A program made the position numbers and the translations under genes. From NCBI GenBank assembly GCA_017745195.1, contig JAGHZW010000033.1:1-42761 (forward strand): a DNA stretch of 42,761 nucleotides. The letters run 5' to 3'. The notes beneath the pieces were generated by a model. It did not search any database. It was not told the DNA's origin and saw only the letters and a list, made by a program, of their open reading frames with translations. Shown here piece after piece: positions 20,138-29,540 of the stretch (position 1 is the first letter of the stretch; each line of letters opens with the position of its first letter). Source of the DNA: Pseudoxanthomonas sp. (GTDB lineage Bacteria > Pseudomonadota > Gammaproteobacteria > Xanthomonadales > Xanthomonadaceae).

Positions 20138-21541
20138 TCAGTGCGCCGCGCCGGCGGCTTCCGGCTTCGCCTTGCTGCCGAAATCGCCTTCCGCTTCCGC
20201 GGCCATGTAAGCGAACACCGCATAGGCGGCGACGTTCTGCGCCAGCGCGGCCGGATCGATCTTGTCGAGCGTGTCGTCGGCGGTGTGGTGCAGGTCGAAG
20301 TAGTCGCTGCCGTCGTGCGCCAGCCAGCCCCATGCCGCGCCCCTGGTGGCGATCGGCTCGACGTCGGATTCGGGGCCGCCCTTGTCCTGCATGTACTCGA
20401 TGCCCAGCGGCGCCAGCATCTGCGCGATCTGCTGCGTGGCCGCGCGCGCGTATTCCGGCGCGCTGGTGTTGAAGGCGTAGATGCGGCCGGCGCCGAAATC
20501 GCTCTCGGCGACCAGCTGGTGCTGGCCGACCTCGGCGGCATGCGCGGCGGCGTAGGCCCTGCCGCCGTACAGGCCCTGCTCCTCGTTGGCGAAGGCGACC
20601 ACGCGGATGGTCCGCGCCGGCCGCTTCGGCATCTGCGCGATCAGCTTGGCCGCGGCCATGCCGATGCCGACGCCTGCGGCATCGTCGATCGCGCCGGTGC
20701 CCAGGTCCCACGAATCCAGGTGGCCGCCGATCAGCACGACTTCCTTCGGCCTGCTGCGGCCGGTGATCTCGCCGATGACATTGTGCGAGGTGTAGGTGCC
20801 GTCCCAGCCCGCGTCGATCGCCAGCCGCACCTTGACCGGGCCGAGCGCGACCAGGCGCGCGAGCTGTCCGGCATCGGGCACGCTCAGCGCGGCCGAGGGC
20901 ACGGGCGTCAGGCCCTCGTCGAAACGGGTGATCCCGGTGTGCGGCACGCGATGGCTGTCGGTGCCGGCCGAGCGCATCAGGAAACCAGCCGCGCCCTTGC
21001 GGATCGCCGCGGACGGGCCCTTCGAGCGGATCGCGCTGCCCTGGCGATAGCCGGCGCCGTCGCGCGCGGCGGGCATGTGGAAGTCGACGAAGGCGATCTT
21101 GCCTGCGAGCGAGCCTTCCGGCGCCGCTTCCAGCGCGGCCAGGTCGGCGAAGCGCACGACCTCGGCCTCGACCGTACCGGCCGGGCTGCCACCCAGCGCG
21201 GTGACCGTCAGCGGCTGCGCATGCGGGCCAAGCACGGCGGCGCTCTCGCTGCGGCGTTCCCACTTCGGGAAGGTCACCGCTTCGGTCCACACGCGGTCGA
21301 AGCCCAGCTCCTTGAACTTGGCCACGGCCCAGGCCACCGCGCGGGCGTCGGCCTCGCTGCCGGCCATGCGCGGGCCGACTTCGGTGGTCAGTGATTCGGT
21401 GACCTTCCAGCCGGTGTCGTCGGCCAGGGCGCGTTCGCGCAACTGCGCGGCCTGTTCCAGGGCCCGGTCGGGGATACGGGTTTCGGTGGCGTTCGCCGAG
21501 GTGGCGAGCGCGAGAGCGGCTACGAGCAGGGCGAGGCGCAT
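20138..21541 (-). CDS. Exported M28-family zinc aminopeptidase with PA domain
   Basis: A 467-residue secreted zinc peptidase. ATG 21541 gives a signal peptide (MRLALLVAALALATSANA); the open frame continues upstream into the mscL shadow and is not used. A protease-associated (PA) insert is likely at about residues 120-220. The zinc-binding core has HLDSWD (His274, Asp276), GAIDDAAGVG (Asp286/287), NEEQGLYG (Glu320/321), SDVEPI, and LHHTADDTLDKID with the last zinc histidine. The likely role is removal of N-terminal residues from peptides in the periplasm or outside the cell. It lies upstream of the GH97 gene on the same strand; both look degradative. Confidence 0.9.
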   Translation of the reverse strand: MRLALLVAALALATSANATETRIPDRALEQAAQLRERALADDTGWKVTESLTTEVGPRMAGSEADARAVAWAVAKFKELGFDRVWTEAVTFPKWERRSESAAVLGPHAQPLTVTALGGSPAGTVEAEVVRFADLAALEAAPEGSLAGKIAFVDFHMPAARDGAGYRQGSAIRSKGPSAAIRKGAAGFLMRSAGTDSHRVPHTGITRFDEGLTPVPSAALSVPDAGQLARLVALGPVKVRLAIDAGWDGTYTSHNVIGEITGRSRPKEVVLIGGHLDSWDLGTGAIDDAAGVGIGMAAAKLIAQMPKRPARTIRVVAFANEEQGLYGGRAYAAAHAAEVGQHQLVAESDFGAGRIYAFNTSAPEYARAATQQIAQMLAPLGIEYMQDKGGPESDVEPIATRGAAWGWLAHDGSDYFDLHHTADDTLDKIDPAALAQNVAAYAVFAYMAAEAEGDFGSKAKPEAAGAAH

Positions 21542-21588
21542 ACGGACTCCGTCAGGCAATCCGTCGAGCCTAGCAAACGGGGCCCGCT

Positions 21589-21616
21589 CGCTCCCGTGCG
21601 CAAGGTCACGGGAGCG
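21589..21616 (-). terminator. Hairpin downstream of mscL
   Basis: A perfect 10-bp inverted repeat CGCTCCCGTG/CACGGGAGCG with an 8-nt loop lies 15 bases past the mscL stop and before the peptidase start. Only a short T-run (GTTTG) follows on the minus strand. It may terminate mscL transcription and separate it from the peptidase gene. Confidence 0.45.
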
Positions 21617-21630
21617 GCGGGCGGGCGACC

Positions 21631-22035
21631 TCAGCGCTTGAGCGAGTCGCGGATCTCGCGCAGCAACAGCACCTCTTCGCTCGGCGCCGCCGGGGCCGGG
21701 GGCTCGCGCCGGGCCAGGCGGTTGATCGCCTTGACCAGCATGAAGATGGCGAAGGCGACGATGACGAACTGGACGATCGCGTTGAGGAACTCGCCGATGC
21801 CGATGCCGACCGCGGGCACCACGTTGCCGGCCGCGTCCACGCTGGCTTCCTTCAGGGTCCACACCCACTTGGAGAAGTCGACCCCGCCGATCAGCAGCCC
21901 GACCGGCGGCATGATCACCTTCTCGACCAGCGCGGTGACGATCTTGCCGAACGCGGCACCGATCACCACGCCGACGGCGAGGTCGATCACGTTGCCGCGC
22001 ATCGCGAATTCCTTGAACTCGCCCAACATGCCCAT
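21631..22035 (-). CDS. mscL: Large-conductance mechanosensitive channel MscL
   Basis: MscL is the pentameric inner-membrane channel that opens under membrane tension to relieve osmotic downshock. The 134-residue product has the conserved amphipathic start ([28 protein letters not shown]), TM1 and [12 protein letters not shown] periplasmic loop, TM2 ([25 protein letters not shown]) and a cytoplasmic bundle ending [15 protein letters not shown] follow. The start is ATG 22035 with GGAGG just upstream; a second ATG six bases later is possible. It is apparently a single-gene unit. Confidence 0.97.
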   Translation of the reverse strand: MGMLGEFKEFAMRGNVIDLAVGVVIGAAFGKIVTALVEKVIMPPVGLLIGGVDFSKWVWTLKEASVDAAGNVVPAVGIGIGEFLNAIVQFVIVAFAIFMLVKAINRLARREPPAPAAPSEEVLLLREIRDSLKR

Positions 22036-22102
22036 GCGTGCCTCCAGTGTCCGCCACCCGGGGCGGGTGCGTGCCTAGCCTAACGCCGCCGTCGCGGCAG
22101 GG

Positions 22103-22822
22103 TCATGCCTGGATCGTGCCGCGCAGCGTGGCGATACCTTCCAGGGTGGCCTCGAAGCGGTCGCCCGGCTGCAGCGCGGCTACGCCGGCCGGCGTGCCCA
22201 TGAACACCAGGTCGCCGGCGCGCAGCGCGTACAGCTTCGACAGTTCATGCAGGATCTCGGGCACGTCCCAGATCAGGTCGGACAGCGGCGCGTGCTGGCG
22301 CACCTCGCCGTTGACCCGCAACTCCAGCTGGCGTGCGCCGAGCGGGCCGGCATCGGCGGCCGGCACCAGTTCGCCGATCGGTGCCGAGTGGTCGAAACCC
22401 TTGGCCGTGTCCCACGGCAGGCCCTTGGCCTTGGCCGCCGCCTGCAGGTCGCGGCGGGTCAGGTCCAGGCCGACGGTATAGCCGAACACCAGCGCCTGGG
22501 CCTGCGCGACCGGCAGCACGCCGGCGGGCGCGTCGGCGCCGATCGCCACGACCAGTTCGACTTCGTGATGCAGGTCGGAGGTCGCGGACGGATATGGCAC
22601 CGCCTCGCCGGTGACGATGGCGTCGGCCGGCTTCATGAAGAACACCGGGGTGCCGCGCTCGGCCTTCGAGGCCGGTGCGGTGGCGCCCATCTCGCGCGCG
22701 TGGTCGGCGAAATTGCGGCCGACGCAGTAGATGCGGCGCACCGGAAAACGGCCGCCGCCGCGCACCGGGACGCGCTGCACGGGCGGGGCGGTAACAACGT
22801 CGTGGATGCGCGCGTCGGTCAT
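22103..22822 (-). CDS. Fumarylacetoacetate hydrolase family protein
   Basis: A 239-residue FAH-fold enzyme, similar to the short YcgM/acylpyruvase-type members. It has IYCVGRNFADHAREMG, FFMKPADAIV, the metal-binding HHEVELVVAIG (Glu87, Glu89) and YTVGLDLTRRDLQ (Asp120). GLPWDTAKGFDHSAPIG, LIWDVPEILHELSKLYALRAGDLVFMGTPAGV and a C-terminal LEGIATLRGTI follow. It should hydrolyse or decarboxylate small beta-diketo acids such as acylpyruvates or oxaloacetate using Mg or Mn; the precise substrate is not evident. It follows the small membrane protein gene at 22904-23191 on the same strand, 81 bases apart. Confidence 0.92.
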   Translation of the reverse strand: MTDARIHDVVTAPPVQRVPVRGGGRFPVRRIYCVGRNFADHAREMGATAPASKAERGTPVFFMKPADAIVTGEAVPYPSATSDLHHEVELVVAIGADAPAGVLPVAQAQALVFGYTVGLDLTRRDLQAAAKAKGLPWDTAKGFDHSAPIGELVPAADAGPLGARQLELRVNGEVRQHAPLSDLIWDVPEILHELSKLYALRAGDLVFMGTPAGVAALQPGDRFEATLEGIATLRGTIQA

Positions 22823-22903
22823 GGCTCGGCCAGAATCAGGAGCTGGCCAGTCTACGCGCAGCGGCCGTGCCGCGAGCCGACACCGGCCGGTGGAAGGTCC
22901 AGG

Positions 22904-23191
22904 TCAGCGCGGCGTCGGCAGGGTCGGCTTGCGCAGGACGCGGTATTCGGCCTCGACGACGCGGCTGGCGGACGCCTTGTCGCGCGTGGCGCGCTTGTGC
23001 AGCAGGCGCCAGCCCAGACCGGCCACCAGCATCGCCGCGCCGATGAACAGGCCGAAGAACACGAACACGGCCAGCAGGAGCAGGCCGACCAGGCCGATCA
23101 GCACCCGCAGCAGCGGCGTGCGCGGTTTGCGCGGGGCGAACAGGCCCTGCAGGTGGGCCGAATCGAAACGGAACGAACGGGCGTACATCAC
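22904..23191 (-). CDS. Small conserved membrane protein, unknown function
   Basis: A 95-residue protein that I do not recognise as a named family. It has a basic N-terminal part (residues 1-26), a strongly hydrophobic block (LLRVLIGLVGLLLLAVFVFFGLFIGAAMLVAGLGW) long enough for one long or two short membrane spans, and a basic C-terminal tail of about 30 residues. ATG codons at 23191 and 23188 are both possible starts. It is divergent from the Rieske gene, with 67 bp between starts, and upstream of the FAH-family gene on the same strand. Confidence 0.7.
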   Translation of the reverse strand: MMYARSFRFDSAHLQGLFAPRKPRTPLLRVLIGLVGLLLLAVFVFFGLFIGAAMLVAGLGWRLLHKRATRDKASASRVVEAEYRVLRKPTLPTPR

Positions 23192-23258
23192 GGTCGGGAT
23201 TCACGTGCCAGAATGACGTCAGAGGCGAAGTATCCGCGCGTGCGCCACCGGGGTTGTG

Positions 23259-23624
23259 ATGGGTTCGTTAAACACTGAACCACTGCTCAGTCTGGATGTG
23301 CTGGCCGACGGCGCGGTGATCGAGGTCGAGGCGCGGCTGGATGGCGAGGATGCCGAATCGCTGGTCGTCCATCGCCAGGGCGCGTCCGTGCGTGCCTGGC
23401 TCAACGTCTGTCCGCACGCCGGTCGCCGCCTGGATTGGGCGCCGGGCCAGTTCCTGCGCAGCCGCGAGGGCCTGCTGGTCTGCGCCGCGCACGGTGCGTC
23501 GTTCGAGCTTGAAGGCGGCCAGTGCGTGGCCGGGCCGTGCCGTGGCGATGCCCTGCGCGCGGTGGCGGTGGAAGTGCGCGACGGTCGCGTATGGCTTGCC
23601 GGGTCCGCCCCGGCGGCCGGCTGA
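23259..23624 (+). CDS. Rieske [2Fe-2S] domain protein
   Basis: A 121-residue stand-alone Rieske protein. The cluster ligands are Cys51/His53 (CPHAG) and Cys75/His78 (CAAHGASFELEGGQC), the C-X-H...C-X2-H pattern of Rieske ferredoxins. It has no signal peptide or membrane anchor, so it is probably a soluble electron-transfer protein, like dioxygenase ferredoxins or NirD-like proteins. ATG 23259 is preferred over the GTG at 23256. Its partner oxidoreductase is not identifiable here. The gene ends seven bases before the convergent transporter gene. Confidence 0.85.
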   Translation: MGSLNTEPLLSLDVLADGAVIEVEARLDGEDAESLVVHRQGASVRAWLNVCPHAGRRLDWAPGQFLRSREGLLVCAAHGASFELEGGQCVAGPCRGDALRAVAVEVRDGRVWLAGSAPAAG

Positions 23625-23631
23625 GCAGAGT

Positions 23632-25488
23632 TCAGCGCCCGCCCCAGAACATCAGGTTGACCACGACCACGGCGACCACCGTGTAGATCAGCGACAGCGG
23701 TGCGCCGACCCGCCACAGGTCCCGCGCCGAGTAGTCGGCCGGGCCGGTGATCATCGACATCACCGGGTTGGATGCGGTCATCAGGTTGTTGGAGGCCGAC
23801 AGCGCGGTGATCAGCGCGAACGCGGTCGGATCGCCGCCTACCGCCAGGGCCAGGTTGATCGCGATGGGTACCATCACGATGGTCGCGCCGACATGGCTGA
23901 TCACCAGCGAGAACGCGGTGGTCAGCAGCGCGACCACGATCTGCAGCGCCCAGGGCGGGGTGCCCGCCGGCAGCCGGTCCAGGGTATGCCCGGCGACCCA
24001 GGCCGCCGCGCCGCTGCTGTCCATCGCCCAGCCCAGCGGGATCAGGCCGGCGGTGAGGAACACGGTCTTCCAGTTGATCGCCGCATAGGCCTCGTCCATC
24101 TTCAGCACGCCGGCCAGCAGCATGCCGGCCACGCCGGTCATCAGGGTCAGCGCGACCGGCAGCTTGCCGGTCAGGGCGATGGCGATCGTGGCCGCGAAGA
24201 TCGCCATGGCGATCTTGAACTTGTGCGGGCGTTGCTCGCCCTTGGGGTAGTCGGTGACCACGGCGAAGTCGCGGCTCTCGGCCGCGGCGGCCAGGTCCTG
24301 CCAGATGCTGTGGAACACCAGCATGTCGCCGGCGCGCAGCGGCACCGAGCGCACGTCGTCGCGGATCACCTGCTTGTCGCGGTTGATCGCCAGCAGGCTG
24401 ATCCCGGCCTGGTGGCGCAGGCGCAGTTCGCGCGCGCTCTTGCCGATGAAGCGCGAGGTCGGCGGCACCACCGCCTCGGAGATGCCCGCGCGCGCCGGAT
24501 TGAACAGGTCGCCCAGGTTGCGCAGCCGCGAGGACATGCGCATGAAGTGGTTCTGGGCGAAGTCGGCGACCTGCTGGCGCGGACCCATCACGCCAAGCAC
24601 GCTGCCGACCCAGATGCGCATGTCCGCCGATGGCGCCAGGCGGGTGTCGTTGCCGGACTTGAGCGCCAGCAGCAGCGGCGCATCGTGCATGGACTCGGCT
24701 TCGGCCACGGACATGCCCACCAGCGGGCTCTCGGCGCTGACCACCAGCTCGAACACGTCGCCCTCGATGCCGTAGGTACGCGCGAAATAGCTCTCGGTGC
24801 GCGCCGGGGTCACGTTCTCGCCGCCATCCTCCATTTCGGCCAGCTTGCGGTTGCCGTAGAAGTGGAAGTACAGCAGCGAAGCGGCCAGCAGGACCACGCC
24901 GACCGGCGCCGGCGCGAACATCGGCAGCTGCTCCAGCGTGGCCGTGCCGGAGGGCAGGTTGTTGTTGGCCGAGATCAGCAGGTCGTTGAGCAGGATCAGC
25001 GGCGAGTTGCCGACCATGGTCAATGCCGCGCCCATCACGATGGCGGCGGTCAACGGCAGCAGCAGCCGCTTCATCGACAGCCCGCTGCGTCCGGACAGGC
25101 GCGCGGCCACCGGCAGGTACAGCGCCATCACCGACGGGTTCTGCATGAACGCGGAATTGAGGCCGGCAGTCAGCGTGGTCAGGACCAGCAGGCGCTGTTC
25201 CTTGCCGTGGCCGCGGCGCAGCAGCCAGCCGGCCAGCCGGTTCAGCGCGCCGGTGCGGTCCAGCCCGGCGCCGAGGATCATGGTCGCGGTGATGCTCATC
25301 ACCGCGTTGCCGGAGAAGCCGCTGAAGATCTCTTCGGGCGCGATCAGGCCGGTGATGCCCAGCACCACCAGCACCACCAGCGCGACCAGGTCGGCGCGGA
25401 TGCGCTCGAACAGGAACATGGCCATCGTGAACCCGACCAGCCCGAGCACCAGGCGCATGTCGTTGGTCAGGGTCAGGCCGGGTTCCAT
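23632..25488 (-). CDS. SLC13/DASS-family transporter with two RCK_C (TrkA-C) domains
   Basis: A 618-residue membrane transporter. The N-terminal membrane half (to about residue 205) includes GFSGNAVMSITATMILG and SAFMQNPSVMALYLPV. A central cytosolic part, about 215-420, has two TrkA-C/RCK_C-like modules (VSAESPLVGMSVAEAESM; RFIGKSARELRLRHQAGISLLAI). The C-terminal membrane half contains GLIPLGWAMDSSGAAAW, VISHVGATIVMVPIA and ALSASNNLMTASNPVMSM. SLC13-like proteins with RCK domains include sulfate/sodium symporters. With the cys genes in the same window, sulfate import is plausible but unproven; citrate or dicarboxylate transport is possible. Confidence 0.85.
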   Translation of the reverse strand: MEPGLTLTNDMRLVLGLVGFTMAMFLFERIRADLVALVVLVVLGITGLIAPEEIFSGFSGNAVMSITATMILGAGLDRTGALNRLAGWLLRRGHGKEQRLLVLTTLTAGLNSAFMQNPSVMALYLPVAARLSGRSGLSMKRLLLPLTAAIVMGAALTMVGNSPLILLNDLLISANNNLPSGTATLEQLPMFAPAPVGVVLLAASLLYFHFYGNRKLAEMEDGGENVTPARTESYFARTYGIEGDVFELVVSAESPLVGMSVAEAESMHDAPLLLALKSGNDTRLAPSADMRIWVGSVLGVMGPRQQVADFAQNHFMRMSSRLRNLGDLFNPARAGISEAVVPPTSRFIGKSARELRLRHQAGISLLAINRDKQVIRDDVRSVPLRAGDMLVFHSIWQDLAAAAESRDFAVVTDYPKGEQRPHKFKIAMAIFAATIAIALTGKLPVALTLMTGVAGMLLAGVLKMDEAYAAINWKTVFLTAGLIPLGWAMDSSGAAAWVAGHTLDRLPAGTPPWALQIVVALLTTAFSLVISHVGATIVMVPIAINLALAVGGDPTAFALITALSASNNLMTASNPVMSMITGPADYSARDLWRVGAPLSLIYTVVAVVVVNLMFWGGR

Positions 25489-25574
25489 TGCGCGCCGGGG
25501 TCCTTAGGGCAAGGCGGAGGCGCTGCGCCGTGCGCGGCCGGTGCTGGCGGGTTCGGATTCGGGCGGCGCGCTGC

Positions 25575-26339
25575 TCATGCTGGAGGCGAGTTTAGCGCCG
25601 GCCCGTCGGTGCGGTCATAGAGCAGATCCCACACGCCGTGGCCGAGTTTGACCCCGCGACGCTCGAAGTGTGTCTCCGGTCGCCATTCCGGCCGCGGCAC
25701 GTGCCCGCGCGGACCGGCGCGGTTGGCCAGGCCCGGGGTCGCCTCGAGCACGTCCCACATGTGTTCGGCATAGGGTTCCCAGTCGGTGGCCAGGTGCAGG
25801 CGGCCGCCGGGGCGCAGCTTGCGCACCAGCAGCGCGGCGAACTCCGGCTGGACCAGGCGGCGCTTGTTGTGCCGCTTCTTGTGCCACGGATCCGGGAAGT
25901 AGATGCGGATCTCGTCCAGCGCGCCGTCGGCGATCTCGTTGCGCAGCACCTCGACCGCGTCGTGGTGGTAGAGGCGCACGTGGTTGCTGCCGTCGGCGGC
26001 CAGCGCATTGAGCAGGCGGCCGACGCCGGGTGCGTGCACCTCCAGGCCGATGTAGTCGCGCGCCGGGTCCTGCCGCGCCGCGAAGCGCAGCGCCTCGCCG
26101 TTGCCGAAGCCGATTTCCAGCACCTTGGGCGCGTTGCGGCCGAAGGCGGCGTCGAGGTCGCGCGGCGTGCCGGCATAGTCCAGGCCGAAGCGCGGCCACG
26201 CGTCGTCGAAGGCGCGCTGCTGGGCCGGGGTGAAGCGCCCCTGGCGCAGCACGAAGCTGCGGATCTCGCGGCGGCCCTCGCTGGCGGTGTAGGGCTTGGG
26301 CGGGGCCTTGGCGCCGTCGCTTTCGAACGGATTGGTCAT
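25575..26339 (-). CDS. trmB: tRNA (guanine-N7-)-methyltransferase TrmB
   Basis: TrmB makes m7G46 in the tRNA variable loop using SAM. The start chosen is ATG 26339 ([17 protein letters not shown]), giving 254 residues; the longer frame runs into thiG. Motifs are [19 protein letters not shown], the SAM-binding [11 protein letters not shown] (from 74), [19 protein letters not shown] (147 onward) with the catalytic Asp region, and [14 protein letters not shown]. The start is two bases after the thiG stop, so thiS-thiG-trmB form one unit, an arrangement I recall from Xanthomonas and relatives. Confidence 0.96.
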   Translation of the reverse strand: MTNPFESDGAKAPPKPYTASEGRREIRSFVLRQGRFTPAQQRAFDDAWPRFGLDYAGTPRDLDAAFGRNAPKVLEIGFGNGEALRFAARQDPARDYIGLEVHAPGVGRLLNALAADGSNHVRLYHHDAVEVLRNEIADGALDEIRIYFPDPWHKKRHNKRRLVQPEFAALLVRKLRPGGRLHLATDWEPYAEHMWDVLEATPGLANRAGPRGHVPRPEWRPETHFERRGVKLGHGVWDLLYDRTDGPALNSPPA

Positions 26340-26341
26340 TG

Positions 26342-27136
26342 TCAGCCGATCAGCCCGTCCACCGGCGAGGACGCGCTGGCGTAGCGCTTGCGCGGGATGC
26401 GGCCGGCCAGGAACGCCTCGCGCCCGGCCTCCACCGCCTTGCGCATCGCGCTGGCCATCAGCACCGGGTTCTTCGCCCCGGCAATGGCGGTGTTCATCAG
26501 CACGCCGTCGCAACCGAGCTCCATCGCGATGGCCGCATCGGACGCGGTGCCCACGCCGGCGTCGACCAGCACCGGCACCTTCGCGTTCTCGATGATTTCC
26601 AGCAGCGTGTAGCGGTTCTGGATGCCCAGGCCGGAACCAATCGGCGCGGCCAGCGGCATCACCGCGCAGCAGCCGATCTGTTCGAGCTGGCGGGCCAGGA
26701 TCGGATCGTCGCTGGTGTAGACCATCACGTCGAAGCCGTCGGCCACCAGCAGCTCGGCGGCCCTGAGCGTCTGCACCACGTCCGGGTACAGGGTGCGCTG
26801 GTCGCCGAGCACTTCGAGCTTGACCAGGTTGTGGCCGTCGAGCAGTTCGCGCGCCAGCTTGCAGGTGCGCACCGCGTCTTCGGCGGTGTAGCACCCGGCG
26901 GTGTTGGGCAGGATGGTGTAGCGGTCGGGCGGCAGCACGTCGAGCAGGTTGGGCTCGCCCGGGTTCTGGCCGATGTTCGTGCGGCGGATGGCGACGGTGA
27001 CGATCTGCGCGCCGGCCGCCTCGGTGGCGCGGCGGGTTTCGTCGAGGTCCTTGAACTTGCCGGTGCCGGTCAGCAGGCGCGAATGGAAGATCCGGCCGGC
27101 GATGGCCAGCGGGTCGTGCGTGGGGGTGTTGTCCAT
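26342..27136 (-). CDS. thiG: Thiazole synthase ThiG
   Basis: ThiG builds the thiazole ring of thiamine from deoxyxylulose phosphate, ThiS-thiocarboxylate and dehydroglycine. The 264-residue product starts at ATG 27136. It has [37 protein letters not shown] and LVKLEVLGD with the Schiff-base lysine (Lys106). [56 protein letters not shown] and a C-terminus ending [12 protein letters not shown] complete it. It lies 59 bases after thiS. The frame continues upstream over thiS but those residues are not family-like. Confidence 0.97.
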   Translation of the reverse strand: MDNTPTHDPLAIAGRIFHSRLLTGTGKFKDLDETRRATEAAGAQIVTVAIRRTNIGQNPGEPNLLDVLPPDRYTILPNTAGCYTAEDAVRTCKLARELLDGHNLVKLEVLGDQRTLYPDVVQTLRAAELLVADGFDVMVYTSDDPILARQLEQIGCCAVMPLAAPIGSGLGIQNRYTLLEIIENAKVPVLVDAGVGTASDAAIAMELGCDGVLMNTAIAGAKNPVLMASAMRKAVEAGREAFLAGRIPRKRYASASSPVDGLIG

Positions 27137-27195
27137 TCCGCGATTATGGCCCGCCGGGCCCGGCCCGAACAGGCGAAAAGCGGGCGCAGGGCGGG

Positions 27196-27396
27196 TCAGC
27201 CGCCGCCGAGCGCGTGCACGATCTCGACGCGGTCGCCGCTGGCCAGGGCGTGTTCGGGGTGGCGGCCGCGCGGGACGATCTCGCCGTTGACTTCCACCGC
27301 CACGCGGCGGCCGGCCAGGCCTTCGGTTTCGAGCAGCGAGGTCAGGGTGGTGCTGGCCGCGACGGTGCGCGGCTCTCCGTTGAGGACGATTTCCAT
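27196..27396 (-). CDS. thiS: Thiamine biosynthesis sulfur carrier protein ThiS
   Basis: A 66-residue ubiquitin-like sulfur carrier ending in the required Gly-Gly (HALGGG), whose C-terminal carboxylate is adenylated and thiolated. The start is ATG 27396 (MEIVLNGEP), as usual for ThiS. Core elements are [26 protein letters not shown] and [16 protein letters not shown]. It is the first gene of thiS-thiG-trmB and is divergent from the autotransporter esterase, with 129 bp between starts. Confidence 0.95.
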   Translation of the reverse strand: MEIVLNGEPRTVAASTTLTSLLETEGLAGRRVAVEVNGEIVPRGRHPEHALASGDRVEIVHALGGG

Positions 27397-27525
27397 GGGA
27401 CGATTGTCGCACCGGCGACGGCGTGCCGCAGCGCAGCGTGAATGCGGGCGGACTTGGGTCGACCATCCGCAACCGTACGCACCGACTTCCCGCGCCGCGG
27501 GATCCGCCACCCACCAGGAGTCTCC

Positions 27526-29325
27526 ATGTCCGCTTCCCGTCCGCTCCGCTCGACGCTCGCAGTCGCCCTGGCCCTCGCGGCCGCACCTGCGCTGGCGGGA
27601 GAGTTCAACGGCACCGTCTTCTTCGGCGACAGCCTTACCGACTCGGGACACTTCCAGAACCAGCTGCCGGCCAACGTGCGCCCGGTCACCGGCCGGTTCA
27701 CCACCAACCCGGCCTGGGTCTGGGCCGAGTACGTGGCCGACCATTTCGGCGGCAACGGCTTCACCGACAACCAGGGCGGCGACAACTACGCCCAGGGCGG
27801 TTCGCGGGTCACGGTGCAGAACGGCACCGCCGAATCCACGGTCTCGCAGGCGACCCGTTACCTGGCCGCGAACGGTGGCGCGGCCGATCCGGACACGCTG
27901 TACACGGTCTGGACCGGCGCCAACGACATCTTCGCCATTGCCGGTGCCGGCGCGCCGCCGCAGCAGACCATCGCCACCGCGGTCGGCGGCGTGGTCCAGA
28001 TCGTCGGCACGCTGGATGCGGCCGGCGCGCGCTACATCCTGGTGCCGAACCTGCCGGACATGGGCCTGACCCCGAACGCGATCGCCGCCGGCCCGGCCGG
28101 CCAGGCCGCGCTGACCCAGCTGGCTTCCACCTACAACACCGCCATGTACGGCGCGCTGGCACAGGGCGGATATCGCGTCATTCCGCTGGATACCTTCAAC
28201 GTGCTGCGCGAGATCGTCGCCAGTCCGGCCACCTACGGCCTGCGCAACGTCACCCAGACCGCGTGCCTGCCGCCGACCGCCAGTTCGCTGACCTGCAACC
28301 CGACCTCGCTGGCGGCGCCGGATGCGGCCCGCACCTACCTGTTCGCCGACGGCGTGCATCCCAGCGCGGCCACGCACGAGATCCTGGCTGATTACGCCAT
28401 CTCCGTGCTCGAAGGCCCGCAGCTGATCGGCATCCTGCCGCATTCGGCGCAGGTCATCGGCCGCAGCCGCGCCGACCAGGTCGCCTGGCACCTGCCGCAG
28501 GCGCCGGAAGCGGCGGGCCTGAGCTGGTGGGGCGGGCTGCGCGGCGACAACCAGCGTTACGACCACGCCGACCTCTATGACGGCCTGGCGCCGGCCGGCC
28601 TGTTCGGCCTGGACTGGTCCAACGGCAATGGCCTAGTCGCCGGCGGCTTCCTCGGCTACGGCCGCCTGGACGCCGATTTCGGCGGCAACCGCGGCGACTA
28701 CCAGCAGGACGACACCAGCTTCGGCGGCTTCCTCGGCTGGTACGGCCAGCACAGCTGGGTCAACGCCCAGGTCAGCTACACCATGCTCGACTTCGACGTC
28801 ACCCGCGACGTGAGCATGGGCGTGGCCACGCGCCGCCACGCCGGTTCGACCGACGGCAGCAACACCGCCGTCGGCGTCAACGGCGGCTACGAGTTCGGCC
28901 AGGGCGCGCTGCGCAACGGTCCGGTCGCCGGCCTGCTGTGGCAGACCATCGACGTGGACGGCTACAGCGAGAACAACGTGTCGTCCACCGCGCTGGCCTA
29001 TTCGGACCAGTCGGTCGATTCGCTGGTCGGCAGCCTCGGCTGGCAGGTGCGTTACCAGGCCGCCAGCTGGGAACCGTACCTGCGCGCGACCTGGGACCAC
29101 GAGTTCGAGGACGGGCAGGACGAGGTGTTCGCCCGCCTGCAGACCCTGCCGGACCTGGAATACGCGGTGCCGGGCGTGGATTTCGACGGCGACTTCGGCA
29201 CGGTGGTGCTGGGTGCCCGCTTCGACGTGTTCGGGCTCGCTGCGGACCTGGGCGCCCGCGCCACGGTCGGCCAGGCCAGCGCCAACGACACCGGCGTGTT
29301 CCTCAGCCTGGGCGGCCGCTTCTGA
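27526..29325 (+). CDS. Autotransporter GDSL esterase/lipase (EstA-like)
   Basis: A 599-residue outer-membrane esterase. ATG 27526, preceded by CAGGAG, gives a signal peptide ([16 protein letters not shown], cleavage before GEF). The GDSL catalytic domain spans about residues 28-305. Block I is [10 protein letters not shown] with nucleophile Ser36, block III is WTGANDIF, and block V is DGVHPS with Asp275 and His278. From about residue 325 an autotransporter beta-barrel starts ([33 protein letters not shown]) and ends in LSLGGRF, with the terminal Phe expected for barrel insertion. The family hydrolyses short- to medium-chain esters at the cell surface, and Pseudomonas EstA also affects rhamnolipid production and motility. 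Confidence 0.94.
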   Translation: MSASRPLRSTLAVALALAAAPALAGEFNGTVFFGDSLTDSGHFQNQLPANVRPVTGRFTTNPAWVWAEYVADHFGGNGFTDNQGGDNYAQGGSRVTVQNGTAESTVSQATRYLAANGGAADPDTLYTVWTGANDIFAIAGAGAPPQQTIATAVGGVVQIVGTLDAAGARYILVPNLPDMGLTPNAIAAGPAGQAALTQLASTYNTAMYGALAQGGYRVIPLDTFNVLREIVASPATYGLRNVTQTACLPPTASSLTCNPTSLAAPDAARTYLFADGVHPSAATHEILADYAISVLEGPQLIGILPHSAQVIGRSRADQVAWHLPQAPEAAGLSWWGGLRGDNQRYDHADLYDGLAPAGLFGLDWSNGNGLVAGGFLGYGRLDADFGGNRGDYQQDDTSFGGFLGWYGQHSWVNAQVSYTMLDFDVTRDVSMGVATRRHAGSTDGSNTAVGVNGGYEFGQGALRNGPVAGLLWQTIDVDGYSENNVSSTALAYSDQSVDSLVGSLGWQVRYQAASWEPYLRATWDHEFEDGQDEVFARLQTLPDLEYAVPGVDFDGDFGTVVLGARFDVFGLAADLGARATVGQASANDTGVFLSLGGRF

Positions 29326-29334
29326 CGGGCGCCT

Positions 29335-29370
29335 GCCCGCGTGCCGGCGTTGCGCCGCCGGCCCGCGGGC
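29335..29370 (+). terminator. GC-rich hairpin after the autotransporter gene
   Basis: GCCCGCG at 29335-29341 pairs with CGCGGGC at 29364-29370, with further internal GCCGGCG/CGCCGCCGGC pairing. It is placed directly after the esterase stop and before tRNA-Gly. No T-run follows, so terminator function is uncertain. Confidence 0.4.
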
Positions 29371-29390
29371 GCATAGACTTCCGGTCCCGC

Positions 29391-29464
29391 GCGGGTGTAG
29401 TTCAATGGTAGAACTGCAGCTTCCCAAGCTGCTAACGTGGGTTCGATTCCCATCACCCGCTCCA
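29391..29464 (+). tRNA. tRNA-Gly (anticodon CCC)
   Basis: Acceptor GCGGGTG (29391-29397) pairs with CACCCGC (29454-29460). The discriminator is T at 29461 and CCA is encoded at 29462-29464. The D arm contains TTCAATGGTAGAAC. The anticodon stem GCAGC/GCTGC holds loop TTCCCAA with anticodon CCC at 29423-29425. The T arm has GTGGGTTCGATTCCCAT. It is close to E. coli glyU and reads GGG codons. Confidence 0.96.
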
Positions 29465-29475
29465 AACTTCGCCAG

Positions 29476-29500
29476 ACGCCGCGGAACCGCTCCGCGGCGT
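29476..29500 (+). terminator. Terminator after tRNA-Gly
   Basis: A perfect 9-bp stem ACGCCGCGG/CCGCGGCGT with a 7-nt loop begins 11 bases after the tRNA. It is followed by TTCGCGTTC, a poor T-run. It probably ends the tRNA transcript before rimK. Confidence 0.5.
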
Positions 29501-29540
29501 TTCGCGTTCAAGGCCCCGTTCCGGCCCCGGTAGCGCACCG

